DNA of 57,651 bases from Acidobacteriota bacterium (GCA_024641545.1 JAHECW010000011.1:1-57651), one strand, 5' to 3'; numbered from the stretch's first letter, positions 38,273 through 48,016 are shown. Numbers and translations: made by a program. Notes: generated by a model not told the origin, from the letters alone.

Positions 38273-39490
38273 CTACCGGCGCGCGACCTGCAGCTCCCTG
38301 GCAGCCGGCAGCACCACCGCCGCTTTGTCGAGAGCGTGTGTGTCGACCAGGACCTCGCGGTGGTCGAGATAGATCGCGGTGAAGACACCATCGTCGATCT
38401 CGAGGGCCGCCGGCCGGCCGCCGGTGTAGTAGCTCGAGAGCATTCCGGTGTCGATGAGAAAGACCCGGTCCTTGAATCGAACCCGGATGAGTCCCTCGCG
38501 GTCGGGGGTGTGCCCGACGACCATGACATCGGCGCCGATCCCGTCGAGGAGGGCGGCCATCTCGTCACCCTGGAGCTCCTCGTCCCACCTCGTCGGGCCG
38601 CGGAACCAGAGCGGCCCTTCGGGCGACATCATGAGCCAGTCGTCGATCCCGGCAACGGGCTTGAGCTGCTCGGCGTGACGGCGGACCAGATCGGTGGAGT
38701 CCTCCTTCTCGGCCTCGACCATGAGGGCGTGGACGGCGTAGCCGACCTCGACGACGCTCGCCGTCGGCGCGAGGATGCTCTTCGACACGAGGTACCTCCG
38801 CGCCGAGTCGAAGGTCTTCATCTCGGACGCCACCGCGTCGTTGATCTCGGCGACCGACATCCCGGCCACCTGGGGGCTGACCCCACCGTGAATGAAGAGC
38901 GCACCATCGATCATGATCGCCACCGGGAGCGCCCGCAGCCACTTGCCGTAGACGCCGTTGGGCTCCAACGCCTCGACGTACTCGGCCCAACCGAGGGGGT
39001 GTTCGACCATCCAGGCCTGCATGGCGGCATCATCGGTGGGCTCCCCGGTCAGGCCCCGGTAGCTCTTCACCGCCGACCAGAGCTTTTTGCGCTTCTTCTC
39101 GGACTTGCCGTCGACAAAAGTCGAGTAGATCTCGGGGTCGGCGTCGCGATAGAACCCGGAGAGATTCATGATCTCGTGGTTGCCGAGAATGCACTCGACG
39201 CTGCCGCCGGCCGCGGCCGCTTCGCCTTCGAGCCGCATGAGAAGATCGACGACCGCGCGGACATCGCGGCCGCGGTCGAAGAGATCGCCGAGCTGGATGT
39301 AGGCGGCGTCGCCACCGGCCCACTTCAGGTCCTCGTCGAGGATGCCGGCCTCCTGCAGAATCGAGCTCAACCCGTCGAAGCTCCCGTGGACATCGCCGAC
39401 GGCCACGATCCGGCCGGTCTCCGCCGCCGAGGCCGCCAGCGCCACCATCATCACGAATACCAAAACGAGATGTCGACGCCTGACCATCAT
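38273..39490 (-). CDS. Secreted calcineurin-like metallophosphoesterase
   Basis: Signal peptide; VAVGDVHGSFDGL, IQLGDLFDRG, ILGNHEIMNL, VVGHTPDREG. Confidence 0.9.
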   Translation of the reverse strand: MMVRRRHLVLVFVMMVALAASAAETGRIVAVGDVHGSFDGLSSILQEAGILDEDLKWAGGDAAYIQLGDLFDRGRDVRAVVDLLMRLEGEAAAAGGSVECILGNHEIMNLSGFYRDADPEIYSTFVDGKSEKKRKKLWSAVKSYRGLTGEPTDDAAMQAWMVEHPLGWAEYVEALEPNGVYGKWLRALPVAIMIDGALFIHGGVSPQVAGMSVAEINDAVASEMKTFDSARRYLVSKSILAPTASVVEVGYAVHALMVEAEKEDSTDLVRRHAEQLKPVAGIDDWLMMSPEGPLWFRGPTRWDEELQGDEMAALLDGIGADVMVVGHTPDREGLIRVRFKDRVFLIDTGMLSSYYTGGRPAALEIDDGVFTAIYLDHREVLVDTHALDKAAVVLPAARELQVARR

Positions 39491-39592
39491 CCGCGGCTCC
39501 AGTCGAGTTCAAAAGGTGCGAAGCTCATGCCAAGTCTAACCCCGCCAAAACGAAACGGCATTCCGACCACGCTCCCTTGAACCGCCCGTGTG

Positions 39593-39639
39593 GGAGCCAG
39601 GCACACCCTCGCGCGAGCCCAAGGACGAAGCCAGGCACC
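39593..39639. repeat. Two copies of a G(G/A)AGCCAGGCAC(C) motif
   Basis: GGAGCCAGGCAC 39593-39604 and GAAGCCAGGCACC 39627-39639; inverse of 33227-33239. Confidence 0.65.
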
Positions 39640-39691
39640 CTTCCCGCCGATCCCCGACGTCGGACCTGCCTTGCGACGGACTGGGGCGAAC

Positions 39692-39721
39692 CTGTCAACT
39701 GTCGACTGTCGACTGTCGACC
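39692..39721. repeat. Heptad array TGTCAAC TGTCGAC TGTCGAC TGTCGAC C
   Basis: Four tandem 7-mers overlapping the stop codon of the SSS transporter. Confidence 0.85.
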
Positions 39722-41167
39722 TCGCGCCAGAACTCCGACCGCCATGACGAGGGTGCTGGCGATCAGGGCGAAGGTGGCGGGCACGGCGGGGTTGTTGTGG
39801 TAGTGGGTGATGCCGCCGTAGTACATCCCGAAGTGGACGACCAGTGCCGTGACCGCGGCGGTTGCCGCAAGCCTGGCGGTGGCCCGTTCGCTGAAGAGGC
39901 CGAAGACCACCGGCGCGAAGGTGGCGGCGAAGAGCCCGTAGACCCCGTTCTGGGCGAAGATCGCCACCGAGAGCGACGGCGCGACGATCTGCCGCCACGC
40001 CAAAAAGGCGGTCACCGGCGCCAGCACGACCAGGAAGACCCGCCCCACCCCGAGCAATCGCGCGCGGATCGCGTCGTCGTTCATCCCCGTCGCCCGCGCC
40101 AGATTCGCCCAGAGGTCGTTGGCGACGATCGTCGACAACGCGAGAATGATGCCTTCAAGGGTCGAGAACCCGGCCGCCAGCAGGCCGAGCATGACCAGGG
40201 CCCGGAGCCCGGGTGCGAAGGAGGTCGAGATATAGGTCGCCACAACCTGATCGGGAGCGTAGACCGCGCCGAGATCGACGCGGGCGTAGAGCCCGACCAG
40301 GAGCACGGTGGTGAAAACCGTCCCCGCGACCATGGCGGTCACGAGATAGACGTTGACGTCGCGTTCGGTGCGCAGGTAGAGCGATTTGGAGATGATGTGC
40401 GGCTGCATGATGATCGCCACGCCGATGGCGAAGTTCGCCACCACCACCTCGAAGAGATCGCGGAAGAGCAGGCTCGAGGGGTTGGTCATGCTGCCGTAGA
40501 AGGGTGCGATCGCGTCCAACCGGCCGAAAAAGGCGCCCAACCCACCGCCGAAGATCTCCAGACCCGAGGCCACCAGCAGCACCGCCACCGCGAGCATGGT
40601 CACGGCCTGGACGCTGTTGGAGACGACGTGCAGGCTGGCGCCGCCGAGCAGAATCGAGGTGAAGGCGAGCGCCACCACGATCGAGATCGCCAACCACATG
40701 GAGATCTGCAGGACGCTCATCAGCACGAGGACGAGCGCCGTCACGATGAGCACCAGGAATGTGATCTGGAGCAGGCTCGCGACGGCGAAGAGCAGGGTCA
40801 GGCGGCGGTCGCCGTAGCGGTCGCCAAGCCACTGCGGCACGGTCAAGACGGTGAACCGGTCGCCGATCTGGCGGAACTTCTTGGTCGTGACAATCAGCGC
40901 GAGAAAGATCCCCAGCGGCGCCGCGAAACCATAACCGACGATCCCCGACCAGCCGTAGGCGTGGATCAGACCGGGGTTGATGACGAAGGTCGCCACCGAG
41001 GTCATGTTCGCCGCGAGCGACAGTCCGACGAAGAACGGCGGCACGCTGCGGCTGCCCACCGCAAAGCCCTGCATGCTCGACGCCTTGCGCCGATTCCAGA
41101 CGGCCAGCCCGACAATGGCGACGGCGTAGACGACGAAAAGGATCCAGGGCAGGGTGGTTTCGCTCAT
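39695..41167 (-). CDS. Sodium:solute symporter (SSS) family protein
   Basis: Multi-TM; VGSRSVPPFFVGLSLAANMTSVATFVINPGLIHAYGWSGIVGYG; GLLAAGFSTLEGIILALSTIVANDL. Confidence 0.9.
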   Translation of the reverse strand: MSETTLPWILFVVYAVAIVGLAVWNRRKASSMQGFAVGSRSVPPFFVGLSLAANMTSVATFVINPGLIHAYGWSGIVGYGFAAPLGIFLALIVTTKKFRQIGDRFTVLTVPQWLGDRYGDRRLTLLFAVASLLQITFLVLIVTALVLVLMSVLQISMWLAISIVVALAFTSILLGGASLHVVSNSVQAVTMLAVAVLLVASGLEIFGGGLGAFFGRLDAIAPFYGSMTNPSSLLFRDLFEVVVANFAIGVAIIMQPHIISKSLYLRTERDVNVYLVTAMVAGTVFTTVLLVGLYARVDLGAVYAPDQVVATYISTSFAPGLRALVMLGLLAAGFSTLEGIILALSTIVANDLWANLARATGMNDDAIRARLLGVGRVFLVVLAPVTAFLAWRQIVAPSLSVAIFAQNGVYGLFAATFAPVVFGLFSERATARLAATAAVTALVVHFGMYYGGITHYHNNPAVPATFALIASTLVMAVGVLARGRQSTVDS

Positions 41168-41223
41168 GGGTGCTCCTCGGTTGCGCGACTCCGGGTATTG
41201 TACGTGGTGTCGATGCCAGAACG

Positions 41224-41345
41224 GGTGAGGAGTCAGGGGTTAGAGTTGGGAGTTCATCACTCCTCACAATGAGCGAAGCGAGCGCTGACTTTCTAACAGC
41301 GACCGAAGGGAGCGCTCACTCCTCACTCCTCACTCCTCACCTCCC
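41224..41345. repeat. GC-rich heptad element at the RND pump 3' end
   Basis: GGTGAGG AGTCAGG GGTTAGA GTTGGGA ... TCACTCC TCACTCC TCACTCC TCACCTC, with internal GAGCGCT duplications. Confidence 0.8.
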
Positions 41346-44300
41346 GAAACCACGGATAGATCGCCGGTAATACCAGCAACGTCAGAACCGTCGAGGTCAT
41401 GAGGCCGCCGATGACCACCGTCGCCAGGGGCCGTTGGACTTCGCTTCCGGTTCCGGTGGCGAGGAGCAACGGCAGCAGCCCGAGAGCGGTGGTGACCGCA
41501 GTCATGAGCACCGCGCGCAGCCGGCCGGACGCCGCCCGGACGATGGCCTCGGCCATCGGCACTCCTCGCTTGACCAGCTGATTGAGATAGGTCACGAGGA
41601 CCATCCCGTTCTCCAAGGCGATCCCGAAGAGAGCGATGAAACCCACCGACGCCGGAACCGAGAGATTCTGCCCCGAGATCCACAGGGCCATGATCCCACC
41701 GACCAGGGCGAGAGGAATATTGAGCAGGATCAACACCGAGCTCGTCAGCGAATTGAAGCTCGAGTAGAGCAGGATGAAGATCAAAAGCAGGGTCACCGGC
41801 ACCACCAGGGCGAGTCGACGGTTGGCCTGCTGCTGGAGCTCGAACTGACCACCCCAGGTCACGAGATAACCCGGCGGAAGGTCGACTCGTGTGCCGATGG
41901 CCTGCTCCGCCTCGGCCACGAAGGAGCCGATATCGCGGTCAACCACGTTGCACTGAATGGTGATGAACCGCTGACCGCCCTCGCGGGTGATCTGCCGGGG
42001 ACCGATGATCTCACGCATCTCGGTCAGCTGTGAAAGCTGGATGGTGGCTCCATCGGCTGTTGGCACGATGATCGATGCGATGGCCTCAGCGGTACTTCGG
42101 TCGGCTTCGGGGTAACGAACCACGATATCGAAACGTCGCACACCCTCGAAGACCTGTCCGGCGGTCTCGCCTCCCACCGCCGCCCGAATGACTCCCTGGA
42201 CATGCTTCACGCTGAGGCCCCAACGGGCCACGGCTTCGCGGTCGATCCGAATCAAGAGCTGCGGCGTCCCGCTGATCTGATCGGTCTGGATATCGGCCGC
42301 TCCCCGAACACCGCCCACCACCGCCGCAATTTCATCGGCCTTGGTCTTGAGAGTCTCGAGATCATCGCCGAAGAGTTTGATGGCGAGCTCGGCCCGGACC
42401 CCTTCGAGCAGCTCCTCGACGGCCATCTGAATCGGCTGGGTGAAACTGGTCAACACCCCGGGAATCTCTCCGAGGTGATGGCGTATCACATCCTCAAGTT
42501 CCAGTTGTGTGCCGACCCGCCACTGGTTGCGCGGCGTGAGCAGGAGATACATCTCGGCACTGTTGACCGGATCGGTGTGAGCGCCCACCTCGCCGCGACC
42601 TATCCGGGTCACGACCGACACCACCTCGTCGAGTTCCATGAGGCGACGTTCCACCCTCAGGGCGACTTCAGTGCTTTCGGTGAGGGCGATGGACGGCGCC
42701 ATGGTCAACCGGAGGACGAGGGTCCCCTCCTGGAGGGTCGGCGTGAATTCAGACCCGAGCTGCGGCAGCACCAGACCACCGATGAGCATGAGGCTCAGGG
42801 CAAGAACCACCGCCACCCGCCGATGATCAGCGAAGAAGGCCAGCAAGGGTTGATAGGCCCGGTCCAACGCCGCGACCACGCGGTCGCTTGCGCTGATGCC
42901 ACCCTGCCGGGGCCGGCGCATGAGCAGCGACGCCAGGACCGGCGCCACCACGAGCGAGTAGACCAACGATCCGATCATCGCCATGACGACGGTGTAGGCG
43001 AGGGGCCTGAAGGTCTTGCCCTCGACCCCCTGAAGGCTGAACAACGGGAGAAAGACGATCACGATGATGGAAATCGCAAAGAAGATCGGCCTCCCGACCT
43101 CCACCGCAGCCCGCACGATGACGGCCGGGCGGCTCTCACCCGGATCGGCCTGTCGCAGCAAACGGTCGATGTTCTCGACCATGACAATGGTGCCGTCGAC
43201 CATCATCCCGATGGCGATGGCCAGCCCACCGAAGGACATGAGATTCGCCGAAAGCCCGAAAAACCGCATGCCGATGAGAGCTACCAGGATCGAAAATGGG
43301 ATCGACAGGCCGACGACGACACTCGCACGAAAACCGCCCATGAAACCCAGCAGGACCAGGGTGACCAAGGCGATCCCGACGATCAATGCTCTCGTGACCG
43401 TGCGGACCGCGGCGTCGACCAGGCTTTTCTGTTCGTAGTAGGGAACGATCCTGACGCCTTCGGGGAGCATCTCATTGATCTCCTCGATCCTGGATTCCAC
43501 CGCCCCGATCACCGACGAGGAGTTGGCGCCATGGAGCTTGATCACCTGGCCGGCGACCACCTCACCGATCCCGTCGCGGGTCTGAAGACCCCGTCTGACC
43601 GCACCGCCGACCTCGATCTCGGCGAGATCGGCGAGAAAGACCGGGGTCCCGTCAACGGCCTTGACCACGACCTGTCTGAGATCCCGAATCCCAGTTGCGA
43701 GACCCACCGACCGCACGACGAGCTCTTCGGCGTTGCGCTCGATGAACTGCGCACCGACGTTGAGGTTGTTGGCGCGGATGGCGTCGATGACTGTTGCAAG
43801 GGAGACGTCGTACCGCAGAAGGGAGGTGGGATCGACCTCGACGAGGAACTGCTTCTCCCACCCGCCGATGCCGAGGACCTCGGTGACCCCCGGAACCGTC
43901 TGGAGATGGAACTTGATGAGCCAATCTTGGATCGTCCGGAGTTCCTCGAGGGTGTAACGGCCCGTCTCGTCCTCGAGGTAGTAGAAGAGGACGAGGCCCA
44001 TCCCGGTGGCGATGGGTCCCATTTCGGGATCGCCAAAACCCTCGGGAATCTGCTCACGCGCCTGCTGGAGGCGTTCACCCACCAGCTGCCGCGCGAAGTG
44101 GATATCCATGTCTTCAGCGAAGTAGATGTTGACGACCGAGAGCCCGAAGTTGGAGACCGATCTGGTCTTCTCGACACCGGGCAGCCCGTTCATCGCCACC
44201 TCGACGGGGAAGGTCACGTATTTTTCGATCTCCTCCGGCGCCAGCCCTTCGGTCAGGGTGAAGACCTGGACCAGATTCGGTGAAACATCGGGAAACGCGT

Positions 44301-44406
44301 CCACGGGTAGGCGGGTGTAGCTGAGCCACCCGGCAGCCATGACGAGGACCGTCAGCACGACAATGAGGAGCCGACTCGACAGGATGGCGTCGATGAATCG
44401 TTGCAT
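41323..44406 (-). CDS. Heavy-metal efflux RND permease (CzcA/CusA family)
   Basis: TRLPVDAFPDVSPNLVQVFTLTEGLAPEEIEKYVTFPVE; AIGMMVDGTIVMVEN; ITREGGQRFITIQCNV; ATG at 44406 inside ORF to 44529. Confidence 0.93.
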   Translation of the reverse strand: MQRFIDAILSSRLLIVVLTVLVMAAGWLSYTRLPVDAFPDVSPNLVQVFTLTEGLAPEEIEKYVTFPVEVAMNGLPGVEKTRSVSNFGLSVVNIYFAEDMDIHFARQLVGERLQQAREQIPEGFGDPEMGPIATGMGLVLFYYLEDETGRYTLEELRTIQDWLIKFHLQTVPGVTEVLGIGGWEKQFLVEVDPTSLLRYDVSLATVIDAIRANNLNVGAQFIERNAEELVVRSVGLATGIRDLRQVVVKAVDGTPVFLADLAEIEVGGAVRRGLQTRDGIGEVVAGQVIKLHGANSSSVIGAVESRIEEINEMLPEGVRIVPYYEQKSLVDAAVRTVTRALIVGIALVTLVLLGFMGGFRASVVVGLSIPFSILVALIGMRFFGLSANLMSFGGLAIAIGMMVDGTIVMVENIDRLLRQADPGESRPAVIVRAAVEVGRPIFFAISIIVIVFLPLFSLQGVEGKTFRPLAYTVVMAMIGSLVYSLVVAPVLASLLMRRPRQGGISASDRVVAALDRAYQPLLAFFADHRRVAVVLALSLMLIGGLVLPQLGSEFTPTLQEGTLVLRLTMAPSIALTESTEVALRVERRLMELDEVVSVVTRIGRGEVGAHTDPVNSAEMYLLLTPRNQWRVGTQLELEDVIRHHLGEIPGVLTSFTQPIQMAVEELLEGVRAELAIKLFGDDLETLKTKADEIAAVVGGVRGAADIQTDQISGTPQLLIRIDREAVARWGLSVKHVQGVIRAAVGGETAGQVFEGVRRFDIVVRYPEADRSTAEAIASIIVPTADGATIQLSQLTEMREIIGPRQITREGGQRFITIQCNVVDRDIGSFVAEAEQAIGTRVDLPPGYLVTWGGQFELQQQANRRLALVVPVTLLLIFILLYSSFNSLTSSVLILLNIPLALVGGIMALWISGQNLSVPASVGFIALFGIALENGMVLVTYLNQLVKRGVPMAEAIVRAASGRLRAVLMTAVTTALGLLPLLLATGTGSEVQRPLATVVIGGLMTSTVLTLLVLPAIYPWFREVRSEE

Positions 44407-44414
44407 CTCGTTGC

Positions 44415-45740
44415 TCAGTGCCCGTGGCCGTCGCCGAAGGACTTCTTGCCGAGCTCGGCTTTCAGGTTGAAGCCCCCCTGAACCACGAATCTCTGCCCGG
44501 CATCGAGCCCCGCCTCGATGGCGACCCACCCGCCGGATCGCATACCCGGGGTCACCACCAACGGCTCGAAACCCTTGTCGGTGAGAACAAAGACCACGTC
44601 CTCGCCATCGTTCATGTGAATCACCGCGGTGTCGGGCACCACCACCCGGACCTCATTCCCCGCCGAGGTGGCGACCTTCGCTTTGACAAAACACCCTGGG
44701 TGCCAGCGCCCGTCCTGGTTGGGAGCGATGATCCTGGCGAGGGCGGTCCGAGTCTCCCCGCCAACCAATGGCTGAACAAAACCGATCACGAGCTCGGCCT
44801 CATCGCCGTGATTGGTCTCCACCCGGACCGCTTGCCCCCCCCGGACGGCGCCGATATCGCGTTGGTAGACCGACAGATCAATCCATACCGTCGACAGATC
44901 CGCCACCGTGAAGACAGGATCTTCCGCGGCGACGGTCTCACCGAGGGTGATGTGCCGATCGATGACGGTGCCGTCAAAGGGTGACAGCAGCCGGTAGTCG
45001 GTGAGCGCCACCTCGTGGAAATCGGACAGCTGCCTGATCTCCTCGGCCGTGACACCGAGGGCCTGGAGCTTCTGTTCCGAGGTGCGGACCTCGATCCGCC
45101 CTTCCGCACGGTTCCGCTTGGCATCGAGATAGTCCTGCTCCGACGAGACCTTGCCCTTGAAGAGACGCTCCTCGCGGGCAAACGTGGCGTCGGCCATCCG
45201 GAGTCGCTCAGAGGCCGCGAGGAAGGCTGCCTTGGCGTCGGCGAGCTCGCGGCTCGAGAGCACGGCGAGCAGTTGTCCCTTGCGGACGGTATCGCCGAGG
45301 CTCGCCCGTACCTCGCGGACCACCCCGCCGACCCTCGGGGCCACATGAGCCATCCGGTCGCCGTTGACCTGGACCTCGCCTGGGAGTTCGGCGGTCACCG
45401 CGAGGCGGCCGGGCCCGGCGGTCTCGATCACGATACCGAGCGCCTCGAGATCGGCATCTGCGATGTGAACCACCCTCTCGTCACCATGCTGATCATGCTC
45501 ATCCTCGGCACGTGTCGGATCGGCCGGTTGAGAACCGCCACCGCATCCGATGGCCGCGAGGAGGCTCAAGACGACCAACGACGCCGGGATTCCCGTCTTG
45601 AATACTCGTTGTGAATTGGAGCACCGACGCTTCGTGGGCGCCATCGACGCCGACGGGGCGTCGGAGCTACAAGGGGCCAAGGCTGAATTCCAGGCTTCAT
45701 TCAATCGACCAGAATGTGTACTCATCATCAAACTCCTCAT
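44415..45740 (-). CDS. Efflux RND periplasmic adaptor (CzcB/CusB-type) lipoprotein
   Basis: Lipobox-like AAIGCGGG; VAPRVGGVVREVRASLGDTVRKGQLLAVLSSRELADAKA; C-terminal GDGHGH. Confidence 0.9.
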   Translation of the reverse strand: MRSLMMSTHSGRLNEAWNSALAPCSSDAPSASMAPTKRRCSNSQRVFKTGIPASLVVLSLLAAIGCGGGSQPADPTRAEDEHDQHGDERVVHIADADLEALGIVIETAGPGRLAVTAELPGEVQVNGDRMAHVAPRVGGVVREVRASLGDTVRKGQLLAVLSSRELADAKAAFLAASERLRMADATFAREERLFKGKVSSEQDYLDAKRNRAEGRIEVRTSEQKLQALGVTAEEIRQLSDFHEVALTDYRLLSPFDGTVIDRHITLGETVAAEDPVFTVADLSTVWIDLSVYQRDIGAVRGGQAVRVETNHGDEAELVIGFVQPLVGGETRTALARIIAPNQDGRWHPGCFVKAKVATSAGNEVRVVVPDTAVIHMNDGEDVVFVLTDKGFEPLVVTPGMRSGGWVAIEAGLDAGQRFVVQGGFNLKAELGKKSFGDGHGH

Positions 45741-47044
45741 TCGACCCGCGCCGATTGAACTGCTACGTGCTCAAAACCCGCGCCGACCAGACGCTCGAGA
45801 TCGACCCGCGCGAGCGCGTATTCCGCGATGCTGTCGAGGAGGATCGAGCGCGCATCGAAAAGTGTTCGTTGGGCGTCGATGACATCGAGAAAACCGAACT
45901 TGCCCTCGGAATAGCCGATTTCCACGGCGTCGAGTGCGCTGGTCGCCGCAGGAACCACCTCGACCTCGAGGGCTGTGGCGATCTCGACCGCCGCATCGAG
46001 CCGCTGAACGACCGAAACCAGACCGGTCTCGATCTCGACCCTGGCCGCCTGATTCCGTCGCCGTGTGCTTTCGAGTTCGAACTCGGCGGCGCGGTGTGCG
46101 CCCTTATTGGCATCGAAAACCGGCAGCGGCAACGAAAACCCGGCCACCCAGGCGGTATCACCGGTCTCTGAGAACCGACGGGGTCCGGCGGCCACCGTCA
46201 GATCGGGAATTCTGAAAGACTTCTCGAGGGCCACGACGCGTTCCGACCGCTGCTGCTGTTCGGCAAGAACAAGCATGTCCGGGGTCTGCCGAACGAGGGC
46301 TTCCAGCTCGCTCGCCACCGGGCGCGCAACCGGCCGTGGAAGCTCCCCCGAAGCCCGCCGGAAATCAGCGCTGGACGCACCCCACATGGCGCTCAGACGA
46401 ACCCGAGCAACCTCGAGTTCGCGGCCGGCGCGGATGAGCCGGATGCGGACCGCTGCCACCTCCATGCGCGCTCTGGTCGCCTCGACCGGGGAGACCTTCC
46501 CGGCCTCGACACGTGCATCGACGGTATCGGAAAAACTCCGGGCTAGGTTGAGCAGCTCCTGGCTCAAACCCACCCGCTCCTGCGCAGTGAGGACCGAATA
46601 AAAGGCCGAGGTGGTACGCGCACGCACGTCGAGTTCCACCGTCTCCTGCAGACGACCAGCGACAGCCGAGTCCGACTCCGCCACCGCTCGACCGCGTTTG
46701 ATCTTGCCGCCGATTCGCAACGGCTGACTGATCAGCAGCGTACTCTCGGCGGATTCGAAACCATGGAGATCATCGTTGCCGCCGAAATTCTCGATCTCGA
46801 ACTCGAGTTCCGGATTGGCCCACCGGCCCGCCTGGAGGACCCGGCTTTGAGCCGCCCCCACCTGGTTTCGGGCGGCAGCCAACACGGGATTGAACTCGGC
46901 GGCCAGCTCCAGCGCCTCGGCCAGGCTGAGTTCGCCGGTGACCGCCGGCCCAGAAGCCGGAATATCGGCCGGTCCTGCTACGGCCGCGGATGCCCCGGAC
47001 AAAAGGGCCAGTACTGTCACCAGTGATCGGAAGAATGCTTGCAT
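45737..47044 (-). CDS. TolC-family outer-membrane factor (CzcC/CusC-type)
   Basis: LSLAEALELAAEFNPVLAAARNQV...EIGYSEGKFGFLDVIDAQRTLFDAR; Met at 47044 starts the signal peptide. Confidence 0.9.
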   Translation of the reverse strand: MQAFFRSLVTVLALLSGASAAVAGPADIPASGPAVTGELSLAEALELAAEFNPVLAAARNQVGAAQSRVLQAGRWANPELEFEIENFGGNDDLHGFESAESTLLISQPLRIGGKIKRGRAVAESDSAVAGRLQETVELDVRARTTSAFYSVLTAQERVGLSQELLNLARSFSDTVDARVEAGKVSPVEATRARMEVAAVRIRLIRAGRELEVARVRLSAMWGASSADFRRASGELPRPVARPVASELEALVRQTPDMLVLAEQQQRSERVVALEKSFRIPDLTVAAGPRRFSETGDTAWVAGFSLPLPVFDANKGAHRAAEFELESTRRRNQAARVEIETGLVSVVQRLDAAVEIATALEVEVVPAATSALDAVEIGYSEGKFGFLDVIDAQRTLFDARSILLDSIAEYALARVDLERLVGAGFEHVAVQSARVE

Positions 47045-47123
47045 TGGATCTCCTCGGACCTCGATGGAACAACGCAGTTCATCCGGCCTCACGGCCGGGC
47101 GGCTCTTCTGGTTTCGAGGAGAC

Positions 47124-47579
47124 CTAGGTCAGGAGAACGACAGTCTGGAGGTTTTCAAGGTGGGGCGGACCGGATTCGGCGCCCCAATCGATGTCAAGAA
47201 TGGACTCGGCGTTGGCCCTGACCTGTCCGGCCGCATCCACCTCTGTGCACTGTGGCGGGTCGAGCCGTTGCTTGCCCTCGGTCAACGAACTCAGATCCAA
47301 CCCGATATCAGCGCAACTGCGGCACGAATCGACGAGTCTTCTCGAGGCACCGGGGTCGCCGCTGGGGCCATCGTCGTCGATACAACACACCCCGAGGGCG
47401 AGCTCGAGATCGGCGTGGCCGTCGGAACCGACACACAGCACAAAGCTCCCGACCAGCGACATCCCACCCGCGGTGATGATCACCGCGAGAGCGGCTGCAA
47501 CGGCGGTCTTCAGGCTCTGGTGCTGATTCAAGTCCGAATTTCCTCTCCACGACCACGGTTTCGCGGTCTCGCGGAACAC
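47124..47579 (-). CDS. Small Cys-rich exported protein upstream of the metal-efflux operon
   Basis: TM/signal segment (AAALAVIITAGGMSLVGSFVLC), then VGSDGHADLELALGVCCIDDDG...CRSCADIGLDL. Confidence 0.55.
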   Translation of the reverse strand: MFRETAKPWSWRGNSDLNQHQSLKTAVAAALAVIITAGGMSLVGSFVLCVGSDGHADLELALGVCCIDDDGPSGDPGASRRLVDSCRSCADIGLDLSSLTEGKQRLDPPQCTEVDAAGQVRANAESILDIDWGAESGPPHLENLQTVVLLT

Positions 47580-47818
47580 CGAGAGTAGCGCCCAGTGAGA
47601 TCCCGAGTCAACATTGGCGCCTGCCTCAAGGGCATCTCTTTACAGGTTGTTGTCACCCGCCGAACATGAGGTTGCTCGGCGGAAGTGATCAGTGCTCGGT
47701 GAGTCGGAAGTCGTTGGAGCCTCCGACTTGAAAAATGCAGGCTTTCCGGCCGTCGCCTTCGTCGGGCTCAAAGCTCGCCGATACGAAGTCCTTTGGTAGT
47801 CCCGGAAACCAAGGTACC

Positions 47819-47994
47819 AATTGAGCCTCTTGCAAAAACCCTCTCCTACGATGGTTCGTGGTCTTGGTGCCGGCGAGACGCCGGCACTACAAAGGGCTGA
47901 GATCCATTGCAGAGCCGGCGTCTCGCCGGCTTGATGGTGAGGAGGGTCGGAAGACCTCAGTGTCCGATTCTCGAATTTTGTAAGAGGCTCAATT
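47819..47994. mobile_element. MITE-like element, 176 bp with 19-bp terminal inverted repeats
   Basis: AATTGAGCCTCTTGCAAAA (47819-47837) / TTTTGTAAGAGGCTCAATT (47976-47994), 18/19 complementary; internal hairpins GTGCCGGCG-AGA-CGCCGGCAC and AGCCGGCG-TCT-CGCCGGCT. Confidence 0.7.
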
Positions 47995-48016
47995 ACGACC
48001 TACGACTCACGACTTA
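47995..48016. repeat. Heptad array ACGACCT ACGACTC ACGACTT A
   Basis: Tandem 7-mers reaching the holB stop codon. Confidence 0.7.

Noticed and set aside
39590-41272. 560-aa + strand ORF over the SSS transporter
   Set aside because: His/Arg/Asp-rich shadow frame opposite a clear multi-TM symporter.
42202-44283. 693-aa + strand ORF antisense to the RND permease
   Set aside because: Low-complexity D/H/R-rich shadow translation of a strongly supported CzcA/CusA gene on the opposite strand; typical high-GC artefact.
47819-47994. Possible CRISPR-like or intrinsic-terminator reading of the GCCGGCGAGACGCCGGC hairpins
   Set aside because: Only two inverted hairpins, no regular spacer array, no cas genes; the 19-bp TIRs fit a MITE-like element better.
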